DNA of 32,396 bases from Polysphondylium violaceum (GCA_000277445.1 AJWJ01000256.1:1-32396), one strand, 5' to 3'. Positions 1 through 9,755 are shown, numbered from the stretch's first letter. Made by a program: numbers and translations. The notes: generated from the letters alone by a model not told the origin.

Positions 1-3
1 AAA

Positions 4-100
4 TACATCAAATTACATATTATAATTGTTTATTTTATATTTCACACTGTAAAAGGGTGTGAAATATAAAATAAACAATTATAATAAGTAATTTGATGTA
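4..100. repeat. Near-perfect 44-bp inverted repeat (hairpin)
   Basis: The left arm (4-47) and right arm (57-100) are reverse complements over 44 bp with one mismatch, separated by a 9-nt spacer (48-56). The arms are AT-rich but not simple repeats, and the inner ends read TTTCACAC and GTGTGAAA. No matching direct repeat is seen at the outer edges, so a target-site duplication cannot be claimed, and the left edge is only 3 nt from the window start. It may be a foldback or MITE-like element, or a hairpin RNA precursor. No coding frame covers it. Confidence 0.85.
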
Positions 101-741
101 ATAAATTATATTATTGAACGATGAAAATTCTGCTTTTATTCTTTACAAAACCCAAGCTTTTATAGCTTTGGGGAAAACATGAAACTGTTCTCAGAGATCA
201 ATTATTTACTTATTTTGATTTACACACATATGTAAATCAAACGTTCAGACAATGTAAAAGGAGGATATTCTTTTGGTTACCACGTGTACACTATATATAG
301 CATCAATCAAGGAAATGGTAGGTATCTTTTTGAAAGGCTAATTTTAGACATGTTCGAATTCCGTGCTCAATCGTTTTGCGCGCTGGAAAATGTCAAAATG
401 TCACTTTAAATGTTAAACGACACGTGTCTTACACTCATGTAATAGGAATAATTAACCAGAGAAATGAACAAAATCTTTTATATAAATGTTTTTACAAATA
501 AAAATTTGGGAAAAACATTTTCATTATGTTTTATTCTTGATCATAAAGAAACACAGCATTATATAGATTTTTCTTATTAGATTATTTAGTTCATTAGAGG
601 ATTGAGTTTTGTGTTCATATAGTGTATCTCGTCTCACTTGTGTATTCATCATTCATTCCAACCTTTAATACCAACTACCTTAGTCATTGTTATTAAACAC
701 ACCCTTTTATTTTTTTAAAATTTTTTACTCAACCATTCTAT
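101..741. other. Intergenic region, no gene recognised; two CACGTG boxes
   Basis: No convincing gene is seen. There is a small hairpin of imperfect CCCAAGCT/AGCTTTGGG type near 151-173 and an 8-bp inverted repeat GATTTACA/TGTAAATC around 219-240. CACGTG hexamers lie at 281-286 and 421-426, the second inside the perfect palindrome GACACGTGTC (419-428), and a TATATATA stretch sits at 292-299. A 19-codon ATG frame begins near 350 but is too short to call. The function is unknown. Confidence 0.5.
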
Positions 742-808
742 TTGAGTGGAAGAGACAGTTTTATTGAGGCGGTCTTTAATGTCATTACCGTGTGGACGTG
801 TAGTTTTG

Positions 809-819
809 AGAGTCGAACC
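809..819 (-). promoter_or_regulatory. Candidate external B box (exB) downstream of tRNA-Phe
   Basis: On the minus strand this reads GGTTCGACTCT, matching the RNA polymerase III B-box consensus GGTTCGANTCC at 10 of 11 positions. It starts 68 nt beyond the 3' end of the tRNA gene and past its terminator, so it is not the internal box. In Dictyostelium most tRNA genes are known to carry an extra B box a short distance downstream, bound by TFIIIC and used by tRNA-targeting retrotransposons. The surrounding bases do not fold into a second tRNA. Confidence 0.55.
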
Positions 820-878
820 GTGGGTGACTCATTGAGAAGCCAGCCTTTTACATTCCCGATAAAAGAAAATTTATCTAT

Positions 879-883
879 AAAAA
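879..883 (-). terminator. RNA polymerase III terminator of tRNA-Phe
   Basis: A run of five T on the minus strand begins 4 nt after the last base of the tRNA, the standard polymerase III stop signal. Confidence 0.75.
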
Positions 884-886
884 CTT

Positions 887-960
887 TGCCTCAGGCCGGG
901 ATCGAACCAGCGACCTTAAGATCTTCAGTCTCACGCTCGTACCAACTGAGCTACTAAGGC
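887..960 (-). tRNA. tRNA-Phe (anticodon GAA)
   Basis: A 74-nt cloverleaf is readable on the minus strand. The acceptor stem GCCTTAG pairs with CTGAGGC (one G-T), followed by discriminator A. The D arm is GCTC/GAGC. The anticodon stem TGAGA/TCTTA holds the loop CTGAAGA, giving anticodon GAA. The T arm is GCTGG/CCGGC with loop TTCGATC. The internal B box is GGTTCGATCCC. There is no intron and CCA is not encoded, as expected in a eukaryote. A T5 terminator follows and an extra B box lies downstream. The minus-strand neighbour upstream is the MTIL gene. Confidence 0.95.
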
Positions 961-1406
961 TTGATGAAAAATATCACCAAGTTGATGAAAATAAACTATA
1001 TTTTCTGATGAATATTTTACTTTTTTTTAAATCCCAGGATCCTTTAATAGTCTCTGAGAATTAAAATCCTTTTTACAATCCACTTTCTTTTCCATAGTTT
1101 GTTCATTTTTATTTTCATCCCTTCTATTCTAGATTGAGTTTAAAGCCCGCTCGTAAAAGGGACTCATAGGTATCCTCCAAACCATCCAACCATTACTCCA
1201 TATCCCAGACTATGTAACACTTCTGACTACCTGACAAAAGTGAATGCAAAAACTCAATTTAATACTATCACACTGAAGTAGGTCTTAGTGTAAAACGATG
1301 CAACCATTATACTATTAAACAATCTTAAAAATGATTCAACAAACATTCAAGTGCGAAACATCCCTGAACTCTCATTTCCAGTGTTCATGAGGAAATTCTT
1401 TATTAC
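961..1406. other. Intergenic region, nothing recognised
   Basis: This is the 5' flank of the tRNA gene and the 3' flank of the small MTIL gene. I see no open frame with coding character, no RNA gene and no clear repeat beyond a short inverted pair (ATTGAGTT near 1131 and AACTCAAT near 1253). Confidence 0.4.
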
Positions 1407-1692
1407 TTATAAACCAAGACATGGTTTAAATCCATTGAAAGCTCCATCAATAATATAAAAAACTGGGCCACCTAAATACACACCAATATGGGCTGGATTA
1501 CCTCGACATGACCATTTAAAAGTTGATTTATTTCCAACTTGAACAGATTCAATACCACTACTACTGGATATTATTGAATTTGATATACTCAAATCAACTG
1601 GCTTATTCATTTTTTGTAACGAACCTATTTAATCAAATAGAATTAGTAATTGAAATTTTAAAATAAAAATTATTATTACCTAAAATTGTCAT
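1407..1692 (-). CDS. Small Ser-rich dictyostelid-type protein (MTIL start), 76 aa, two exons
   Basis: Exon 1 (1692-1680) is only 13 nt, encoding MTIL plus one base. The intron (1679-1625, 55 nt) starts GTAATA and ends AATAG. Exon 2 (1624-1407) continues in frame as GSLQKMNKPVDLS and ends FKPCLGL. A TATATAA box lies 25 bp upstream of the ATG. Short Ser/Asn-rich proteins with a near-identical start and a tiny first exon are common in dictyostelid genomes, often developmentally expressed, and I place it with that type on the start alone. The middle is Ser-rich (ISSSSGIE) and the C-terminus holds a GGPVFYIIDGAF patch. There is no signal peptide or known domain, and the function is unknown. Starting at the internal Met at 1610 would give 67 aa without the spliced exon. 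Confidence 0.7.
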
Positions 1693-2006
1693 TTTGTTAA
1701 TATAAAAAATTTATAATTATATACCCTTTCAAAGCTGTTTAAATACTTTTTTTTTTTATATCACTCTGTATCTAAAAAATCTAAGGGTGTATAAAATTTC
1801 TATAAAAAAAAATGGAAAGGGGGTCTACTTGATGAAATGCAAAAAGTTTAAAAAAAGACACAATCATAAGAGGGTTATAAAGATCCTTTTGGGATCGAAG
1901 CTATTTTTATCATTATCATAATCTTGGAAATAATCAAATATTAAAAAAATAAAAAAGATAATTAATTAGATTAGGGAAAAAAAAAAAAAAAACTAATCTA
2001 CATGGT
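1693..2006. other. Intergenic region between the MTIL gene and the TENT4-like gene
   Basis: This is AT-rich DNA containing the promoter of the minus-strand MTIL gene and the 3' flank of the nucleotidyltransferase gene, with A/T runs at 1750-1760 and 1978-1991. No gene is seen. Confidence 0.45.
1717..1723 (-). promoter_or_regulatory. TATA box of the MTIL small gene
   Basis: The minus strand reads GGGTATATAATTATAA here, with TATATAA ending 25 bp before the ATG at 1692. A G/C-flanked TATA stands out in this AT-rich flank. The assignment rests on position and sequence only. Confidence 0.35.
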
Positions 2007-5000
2007 TTATTTGAGACTATTACTTGGCATCAAAATCTTTGATAAAATGGATTCTTTTTCAAAAGACAATTCATTCATAGATGTATTACTCAGTGTTGCA
2101 AATGCGTATTGAAAAGCTGCTTTTACTCTACCAAAATTAAATGCACCCGCTGCAACATTTTTACCTTTTACAAATGGATCTTCAACTACTAATGAAAATG
2201 GACTATGATTATACCATACTGTTGTTGGTGGTGTTTGATTGTTATTATTATCTAAATTATTATTTGTTGTTGCATCATTACTATTATTATTTATATTATT
2301 TTCTAAATTTCCTAAAGGATTGATCAAAAATAAATTACCAACGGGATCATCTTTGGTTAATGGAAAGGTGAAAGTATTTTCTTCAATTGATATTCCGGTC
2401 ATTTGATAATTAAAATTTACACCATAATATTCTAAAAACCTCATTAATGCACAACCAATATTAAATCCAGATATTTGATCTGAATTTTGACAATTACAAG
2501 GAGTTGCTTTGAGTGTTGGTTGTGTGTTTACCGTTGACGATGAATTTGTTGTATTTGAACTACTATTATTATTACTATTATTATTATGATTACCATTGAT
2601 ATTATTATTATTATTATTTTTAATCTTTGGACAATGTTCATTATTTTTCAAAAAACTAATCAACATTAATACTAAACAATAGGAGCTTAATCCACCAGTA
2701 TAAGTATTATTTAGACCTCTTTCACGAAGAAACCATTTTAAAACGATAGCCAATGGATATAAACCCATTACTTCTTTAACATTTTCAGCGACCAAATCTC
2801 TGGCAGCAATTCCAGTGTGTACAGATGTAGGTGATTCTCTAAATGATATATCTACGGCAATATTCTCTTTGGTAACCAATTTAATGACAGGTATCTTGGC
2901 TGAAGGGATACAAAGCATGGTTAATATAGAATTGTTTAAATCTGTTCTAATTTGTTTTTCCAATACTTTGAGAAGGAATTGAGCATTCTTTGGTTTGATA
3001 GACATATTCTTCCCATAGTTGACCACAATATCAATGTCACTGCTTGGTAACCAAAGTCCAGTCATAAAGGAACCATAGATATCCAAATCTGCATTGGGCC
3101 ACAACTTTTTAACAACACTTTTAATTAAATTGATAACAATATGACAATTTTGAACGTGTGGATAGGTTCTCTCACCCACTTCAGACACAAAATCCAATAT
3201 CTCTTGATGAAGTTTAATGGAAAAGGTAGGATGTGGATAAGGAAGAGGTGGTTCGTCCCATGGTTGAAGATAGGCTTGGAGTGGTGAGAATGGATTCAAT
3301 TGTTTAAATATTTGAATTTGATTGAAAAACTTGTTGTGTCTCCAATCTTTATATTTATCTTCATTCTCTTGTTTTTTAATTTGTTGTTGATGTGGTGTTG
3401 GTAATGATGATGTTGAATTTGATTTAATCATTATTGATTTTTTAAATGTTGTTATATTTGGTTGAGAAGATTGTTGTTGACTAGTTTGAATAGTTGGTTG
3501 ATTTTGTACTTGTGGTTGTATTTGATTAGCTTGTTGAGTTTGATTAATTTGTTGTTGCTGTTGTTGTTCTTGATGATTCTCTGATTCCGCTACAAATACT
3601 GATGTTAAATTACCTGTAGATTTTGTAGTTTTAAGTGATCTATTATTGTTGTTATTGTTACTACTATTGGCATTACTACTATTGCTACTATTATTATTGT
3701 TGTTGTTGTTACTATTACTTTTTATATTATTTGTACTAGACTGATTTTCAAAAAATAATCTTTTACTATTAACATTACTATTATTAACGTTATTATTACT
3801 ACTATTTGATTTTGACGGTGATTTTGGTGTTGTTGCTGTTGATTTTTGACTTTCAACAGATGTAAAAAAATTAAATGGTAGTCGAGATTGTGAGTGATGG
3901 TCTTTAATTTGAGATTGAATAGTATTATTAGCAGGTGTATTTTTTGTTGTTGAAGTAGTGGTAGAAGTAGAGATAGAAGTATTCGTCGGTGTTGGTGTTG
4001 ATGTCGGGTTAATAGGTGCAGGAACAGGTGTAGGGGTGGATGTGGATGTAGTAATAACTGGTGTAGTTGTAATATTTGGTCTTGGTGATATATTAGTATT
4101 TTCTTTTTTAACTATATCTTGTTCATCATCATCATCATCGGAATTTTCATCATCAGAATCATTATCATTGGCTCCATGATCATCATCGGCATAATCATCT
4201 GGATCTTCCCAACCACCAAATATTGGTTTAGGATTTACAGAACTACTATCACCAGATGTACTAATAGCTCTAGGTCTACCCATTGATTTTGTTGGTGTAT
4301 TCATTGTTGTTGGTGGTGCACTATTTGATATATTTAACTTTTTGGGTGATGAACTAATACTATTGTTGTTACTGTTGTTGTTGCTATTTCCATTATTTAC
4401 ACCAACTCGTGGTAATATTCTATGACTTGTACTATTCGACTTATTAATCGAATTTGATTGTATATTATTATTTGTTGTCGCTGTTGTCGTTGAACTACTA
4501 TTATTTTTCTTATTATCACTATTACCACCATCTTTAGGAGGGTAATCTTCAAGTTCACCTTCTGATAAAACTACACCATCCTCATCTTCAGTTGTACTTA
4601 GGTATGGAATACCAGTTTGAGTTTTAATTGTAGGTGCAATATCCATAGGTAAAGAATGTCTTCTAGGTCTAGTTTGTATAACTTCAGATTCTGTATCTGA
4701 TCCACCTTTATCATCAATTGATTTACCTGAATTTCTTTGTTTAGCCGCTGGTTTCTTTTTTCTTTTCTTTCTTAATGATGATTGATTATTGTTATTGTTA
4801 TTATTGTTATTGTTATTAGTTGATTTCTTTTCCATAGAATCTACATTTGTTGTAGAAGAAGTTGTTGTATTTGCATTTGTATTTGTAGTACTACTTGATT
4901 GTTGACCACCACTACCTGTTGGTGTACTATTACTAGTTGATTTCTTTTTCTTTTTCTTTACTACACTTGAACTACCACTACCACCATCACTACTTATGGT

Positions 5001-6585
5001 TGATGAACTTGATATCGATAAAGAGGAAGAAGATTTACCCTTTTTAATTTGTCTCTCTTCTGAATGAATTAAATCCATAAATAAACTTTCACTATAGATG
5101 TGTTGTAATTGATGACCCATTTGACGCATAACCATATCAACTGTACTACCTGCTCTTTCTAGTGGAGAAAAACAAAGAAATTCAATAAGTTTAACTGGAT
5201 TCTGTACTAGATATTCCTCAAATACTGTTGATATATTATTTAAATTTTCTGGTGATTCCGAAAGTGATGAAGATGTTGATGAGTGAACACGATGTTTATT
5301 CATATCCTGAGAATGAATAGGTATCCTCAACTTTGTTACTGATGAAGATAACTTTGTTGTTGGTGTTGGTATCTCTGCTTTAATTGGTGGTTTACTTGTT
5401 GTTGTTGGTGTTGCTGTTGTTGCTGTATCTTTTAATTTTAATTTACCAAAATCCTCAACTAAATTTCCAAACTTTTCCATAAAATCTAAATCTACTTTTT
5501 CTGGTTTTTCATTTAGAGATTGTATCTCACCTGCCAAAATGTTTCCCATTTTAGATAAAGCTATACGTTTTCTATTTTCCACTGTCATTTTTGACCAAAA
5601 TTCTTTTAGATTTTGTTTTCGAGAATCCAATAATTTAAACAAAGGTTTTGTTGGCAACTGCTTGTTTGATTGATCTTTACGTCCATCAATTTTATGATCT
5701 TCCCAAAACCTTGTCCAAATTAATCTTTCAAACCAAGATGCTATAAATTCTCCTAAACTAAAAAAACTTTTTGATATAAACCAACTAGGTGGTTCACATC
5801 TCCAATCTTTTAATGATCCATCTTTGATTAAATGGCATGGTACTTGTAAAAATCCTCCCTAATATTTAAATTTATATTAATATAGATCTATTTTTTTTAA
5901 ATTATTGTAATCTTACTTGACTTATTTTAGTTAATAGTTGAACCAATTCTGTATTTGTAATTGAATTACTATCTATTGTAAATGTATCTAAACGTGTTTT
6001 TGTATCACATAATCTAATTATTTTTACAATCCTATGATAATAATAAAAGGTTAATCAATCTAAAAGAGATCAATCAATGATTTCGATATATATCATTATT
6101 AATTACCTTTTCTCTTCCTCAACTTGTCTTTCAGGTAAGAATGGTTGTAAATTTTCAAAATGATATATAGATTTATCATTTGATAACCTAAATTCAATTT
6201 TAAATTTCTTTAAAATATTATTATCCTCTTGTGATGCATTATCTTTTGTTTTTGAATTCTTTTTCTTTGGTGTTGTTGATGTTGTCGTTGTTGTTGATGT
6301 TGTACTCGTTGTACTAGATAACGTAGATTGTGATGATGCTGATGATGATGAATTACTATTATTACTAGGAGTCGTAATTGAATTTGTAAATTCATCTAAA
6401 CTTGGTATACCTGGTATATCTACAGATTCATCAAAAAAATAACCATCCCTAAATTGCCATTCAGTATACATCGCTCTAAGTTTATCACATTCAATCTTGT
6501 TACAATCTGTCAAAATATTTTCCAACTCTTCATGACCTATAGATAAAATCCAAGAATGAACTTGTTTCTTATAATCTCTTTCCAT
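2007..6585 (-). CDS. TENT4/Trf4-like noncanonical poly(A) polymerase, 1481 aa, three exons
   Basis: Exons are 6585-6107, 6031-5917 and 5858-2007; the introns of 75 and 58 nt are GT..AG and both joins keep frame. The C-terminal ~400 residues carry a DNA polymerase beta-type nucleotidyltransferase core. A GS motif (GSFMTGLWLP, near residue 1126) and two Asp (SDIDIVV, near 1138) are present, with a third Asp (VDISF, near 1201). These are followed by the poly(A) polymerase central region (LKWFLRERGLNNTYTGGLSSY) and a PAP-associated region (PFSLVVEDP), as in Trf4/PAPD5. Such enzymes add short A tails to nuclear RNAs. An Asn/Ser insertion splits the PAP-associated part. About 700 residues of Ser/Asn/Thr/Gln-rich sequence, with basic (KKKKKK) and acidic stretches, precede the core. 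The first ~270 residues are ordered-looking, with several Trp, and are not part of known Trf4 proteins; I do not recognise them. Confidence 0.85.
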
Positions 6586-7140
6586 ATTTTACTAAATATA
6601 TTGCTCTAATTAGAGTGTATATATATTCTGTAACTATGTGTGTAGATGTATGTATAAATAATAAATAAGAGTGATAAATAAATAAATAAATAAAGGTATA
6701 CACAGACACAACACAAATCTATGATGATGATTGATAATAGTTTATATCTTTTCTTTCAAACTAATATTATATCGGTGGTAAAATTTCTTTAATAAAACAA
6801 CAACAATTACTAATGCTGCTCTTGAATATGAAATAATCGAATTGAAAACTACTGTTGTTGTTACTATTGTTATAAAACATATATATATGATGAGCGCGTT
6901 GTAATATGAGGAATATGTGTATGTATTATATACAATGTGATTTAATATGTGAATCTGTTTTAATATAGATTATATATCTATATTTATATATATTTGTTTG
7001 TGTGTGCTGTTGTATGTTTATACACCTGAAATTATCTGTATCAACTAAAAATAAAAAAAATTAAAAAAATAAAAAAAAAAAAAAAAAACTTTAAATTATT
7101 ATTTTTTCCTGCAGAGGGAACTCAGGATATGTTTTCTTTT

Positions 7141-7350
7141 TTAAATTGAGTCAAACATAAACTTTATTTGTATATGTAGCAGATGATCATCCTCCTGGAT
7201 TGTCATCTCTCCAATCAAAAATTTTAAGTCACATGTGGTATTCCTTGTATCTATATTTATTTTTACATAATTATCGATACTGTTTATTTCTATATCTCTT
7301 GGAAAATATGAAAATGATTTAATTATTAAATAATTTAAAATAAACTCATT
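7141..7350 (-). pseudogene. Possible gene remnant: 69-codon open stretch without a start
   Basis: On the minus strand 69 sense codons read without a stop from 7350 down to the TAA at 7141-7143. The translation has mixed, protein-like composition (it includes RDIEINSIDNYVKINIDTR and CDLKFLIGEMTIQEDDH). No ATG opens it; the first Met falls two thirds of the way in. An out-of-frame ATG lies just upstream at 7343. A donor-like CAG|GTATGA occurs further upstream near 7483. It could be the last exon of a gene I cannot complete, or a decayed copy. No family is recognised. Confidence 0.3.
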
Positions 7351-7632
7351 TTAATAAAAAATACTCAGATTCCTTTTATCTGATTCAATCTTTGATTTTA
7401 CTTTCAAAATTTAAAATCTTTAGTACTAGCAAGATCATTATGGAATTATAGCAAAACCATTTGTAGGAAATCATACCTGGGTAATTCAAATGTTTAGTCA
7501 AAACTATTGTAATATCTATCCATAGTCAACTATACATAAAATATTTACATTTACCAAATAGGGACTATCATCATTTATAGAAAGATTTCTAATTTTTCAA
7601 TAGAAGGTAAGTATGAATATAAAAGGCTGGGG

Positions 7633-7659
7633 TATTATTATTATTATTATTATTATTAA
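7633..7659. repeat. (TAT)n microsatellite
   Basis: About nine TAT/ATT units in a row in non-coding DNA. Such trinucleotide tracts are typical of dictyostelid genomes, both in and out of genes. Confidence 0.9.
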
Positions 7660-7815
7660 CAAAAAAACATATCATAAGTAATCATTTAAAAAAAAGCTAT
7701 CATAAAAGAGGTCCCAAATGGATTTATAGGTTTAAAAAGTGGTAACTCGAGTACATACATTCAAAAAATCTTAGATCTAGAGTATTACTCGACCTTTGTC
7801 TCATGGCGATTACAA

Positions 7816-7917
7816 CTAAAAAGTAAAAAGTACCTTTGGAGGAGATTTTAGATTAGAAAGGGCAAGTAATTCCAGTAAATCGCCTGGATTGCATTTATAA
7901 ACTATGACCTCATACAT
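7816..7917 (-). pseudogene. Short coding-like frame, 33 aa
   Basis: An ATG at 7917 opens a frame reading MYEVIVYKCNPGDLLELLAL, which looks protein-like, and after SNLKSPPK the sequence shows a donor-like AAG|GTACTT. No acceptor within 100 nt gives a sensible continuation, and the unspliced frame stops at 7816. It sits 95 bp downstream of the ankyrin gene on the same strand, and its relation to that gene or to the 7141-7350 fragment is unknown. Confidence 0.25.
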
Positions 7918-8012
7918 AATATCAAAAGATATATAAAAAAGATAAAGTCAAAAATTCCCTTTGTTAAGTTTCAGCTAAAAAATTTCAAATATCCTATTTT
8001 TATTATGATCAC

Positions 8013-9596
8013 TTAAACTTCTCTCTTTAAAGAAAGCGCATCTATTTTTCTTGCTATGTCATCTATGTCCGAGGTTACTTTCTGATTTTTTAGGTTATCT
8101 ATTTTGATTTTTAATATTTTAAGTTGATGGTTGGTAACTTTCTGAATTAAATCAGATACAAACTCTGATTGTTCTAGTTTGTCGGAGTAGTATTTATATT
8201 CTCCTTTTCCTAAACCATAATGCAGTTGAATTTCTTTAGACCATCGTTTATTGAATTTCGGAATTGAAAATATTTGATAACCTAAGATATGCTCTGGTTG
8301 AATAGAAGATTCGAAATAAACTTCATCCCTTTCTCTTCTCGCGCCCACATGAATGTTTGCTAATTGAGAGACATCATGGAGATCTTTATGGTCTTTTTCC
8401 ACAGCATACACGTGAACATATCCTATTCGACAGTGCTTGAAACTCCCAGTGCTTTTTCTGAGTTTTGGTTGGTAGGGAAAGGGCGACATGGGGTGATGGC
8501 CAGTGATAAATTTAGAGGTACATTCTATGCGAGGAATGGCTGAAAGCAAAGGATTACTATTATTGCAAAAATTAAAATTTCTTGTTAAGCCTTCATTTTC
8601 AAACAGATCGTTGTAGCTGTTAATATAAGCCTGTATCAAATGCTCGTATAGAGAATCAAACATCCCAACACGTTTGACTTTTCTGCCATTTAACTTTCGT
8701 TCTTCCCTGTCTGGTGTTAGTTTTAAAAATTTAAAGTAATTCTTCACCAATTTATCTGCCTTTTTATAGTTAAATTTCCCATTTTCTTTTTTTGGGACTC
8801 TAGTTGTGGCGAGTTCATAAACTGCTTTGCTGTAAGCAGGTTTTTTATGATAAGACTTTTTGAAGGTTTTTTGACGATCTTTGGTGGATTTAAAATATTG
8901 AGGATTATAGTGTACGCCTCGGTAGAGAAGAGAGAGTTTTTTAGGAAGTTTTTTTTTGTGAGACAAGACATGAAAACCTTCAGGTTCGGAGTCTGAACTT
9001 TCTTCTTCACTGGTATTTTCTTCGTCATTCAAAAGTCTTTGGAAATAATCTTGATCATTGATATGGTTATTTCGTTCTAATACCTCCTGTACCTTCAAAT
9101 AATGTCTTGAAGGTTTATAATCCAAGAATTTTTTTATTTTTTCTTTTGCTTTGTTGAGAAGGATTGAAGGTGTTTCTCTGGAAATGAGACGCAATAGAAG
9201 TCGAAAGGCTTTAGGGTCATCTTTTTTAAGAATGAGTTCTGTTAAGATACGATATTGGTCCTTTGAGGTTTTTCTCCCTTTGTGAGAGTGAAGAAAAGAA
9301 GCGATTTCTTCTGAATTATAATAAATCGCAAAGTGGAAAGGGGTTAGTTTATCTCTATTTGTTTGAGGTATTCTATTTATTTTAGGAGCCGCTAAGAATA
9401 TTTTTTTGATGATTTCTAGTTGATCGTGTTTGGCGCAATAATGTAATGCTGTGTGCCCCTTTTCATCCTTAAAGTGATATATATCTACTTTTGGTTTGCG
9501 CGTGGAACGACGAGGTGTTATTAAAATAGAGACAGTGATGACATCTCCTATTTGGATGGCATTAATTAATTCCTGTTCAGATGATGTTAATGGCAT
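8013..9596 (-). CDS. Ankyrin-repeat protein with ADP-ribosyltransferase-like C-terminal region, 527 aa
   Basis: One uninterrupted frame. I start at the ATG at 9596 (MPLTSSEQEL); the open frame continues 14 codons further to a TTG at 9638 but holds no earlier ATG. Two ankyrin repeats are visible (residues ~44-79, GHTALHYCA; and ~82-108, LTPFHFAIY). A Glu/Ser-rich acidic linker (191-207) leads to a second region. Three blocks there follow the order of R-S-E type ADP-ribosyltransferases: LLYRGVHY (R226), NPLLSAIPRIECTSKF (S352), and DEVYFESSIQPEHILGYQIF (E425). The match is by pattern only and is partial. Proteins joining ankyrin repeats to such domains occur in amoeba-associated bacteria, so acquisition by transfer is possible. 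There are no introns and no Asn/Gln tracts, unlike the neighbours. No signal peptide or membrane segment is seen. The catalytic activity and target are unknown. Confidence 0.7.
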   Translation of the reverse strand: MPLTSSEQELINAIQIGDVITVSILITPRRSTRKPKVDIYHFKDEKGHTALHYCAKHDQLEIIKKIFLAAPKINRIPQTNRDKLTPFHFAIYYNSEEIASFLHSHKGRKTSKDQYRILTELILKKDDPKAFRLLLRLISRETPSILLNKAKEKIKKFLDYKPSRHYLKVQEVLERNNHINDQDYFQRLLNDEENTSEEESSDSEPEGFHVLSHKKKLPKKLSLLYRGVHYNPQYFKSTKDRQKTFKKSYHKKPAYSKAVYELATTRVPKKENGKFNYKKADKLVKNYFKFLKLTPDREERKLNGRKVKRVGMFDSLYEHLIQAYINSYNDLFENEGLTRNFNFCNNSNPLLSAIPRIECTSKFITGHHPMSPFPYQPKLRKSTGSFKHCRIGYVHVYAVEKDHKDLHDVSQLANIHVGARRERDEVYFESSIQPEHILGYQIFSIPKFNKRWSKEIQLHYGLGKGEYKYYSDKLEQSEFVSDLIQKVTNHQLKILKIKIDNLKNQKVTSDIDDIARKIDALSLKREV

Positions 9597-9755
9597 AACT
9601 TTTATAGGTGTATCTTTTAAATTTTTTGAACAATTCAAATGGTTTTTTTCTGGTGGGAATTTTCTTTTTTACCTATTTTTAATCTTTTTTTTTGATTAAA
9701 AATGAGTGGTCAATTTTTTTCGATCTTCGGATCATAAATAGAAAAAAAAAAAACA

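Larger units (their letters stand above)
6586..8012. other. Gene-poor intergenic region with coding-like scraps
   Basis: This 1.4-kb stretch lies between the start of the TENT4-like gene and the 3' end of the ankyrin gene. The first ~500 bp are AT-rich promoter-type DNA with (TA)n and a 20-nt poly(A) near 7070-7088. From about 7100 the composition becomes less AT-extreme and short open stretches with protein-like content appear on the minus strand (listed separately). A (TAT)n microsatellite lies at 7633-7659. No complete gene could be assembled. Confidence 0.5.

Noticed and set aside
800-830. Possible second tRNA suggested by GGTTCGACTC
   Set aside because: The bases around it do not form a T stem or acceptor stem; an external B box explains it better.
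742-957. 71-codon plus-strand frame over the tRNA region
   Set aside because: It starts at TTG and is the antisense of the tRNA and its downstream B box; there is no independent coding signal.
1-1400. tRNA-associated retrotransposon (TRE or DGLT type) near the tRNA
   Set aside because: No reverse transcriptase, integrase or gag-like coding and no long terminal repeats were seen in this stretch.
2141-4179. Plus-strand frames opposite the TENT4-like gene
   Set aside because: They are mirror translations of its low-complexity repeats (Val/Gly, Leu/Tyr runs).
8744-9028. 94-codon frame inside the ankyrin gene
   Set aside because: A shifted reading of a gene whose main frame has clear domains.
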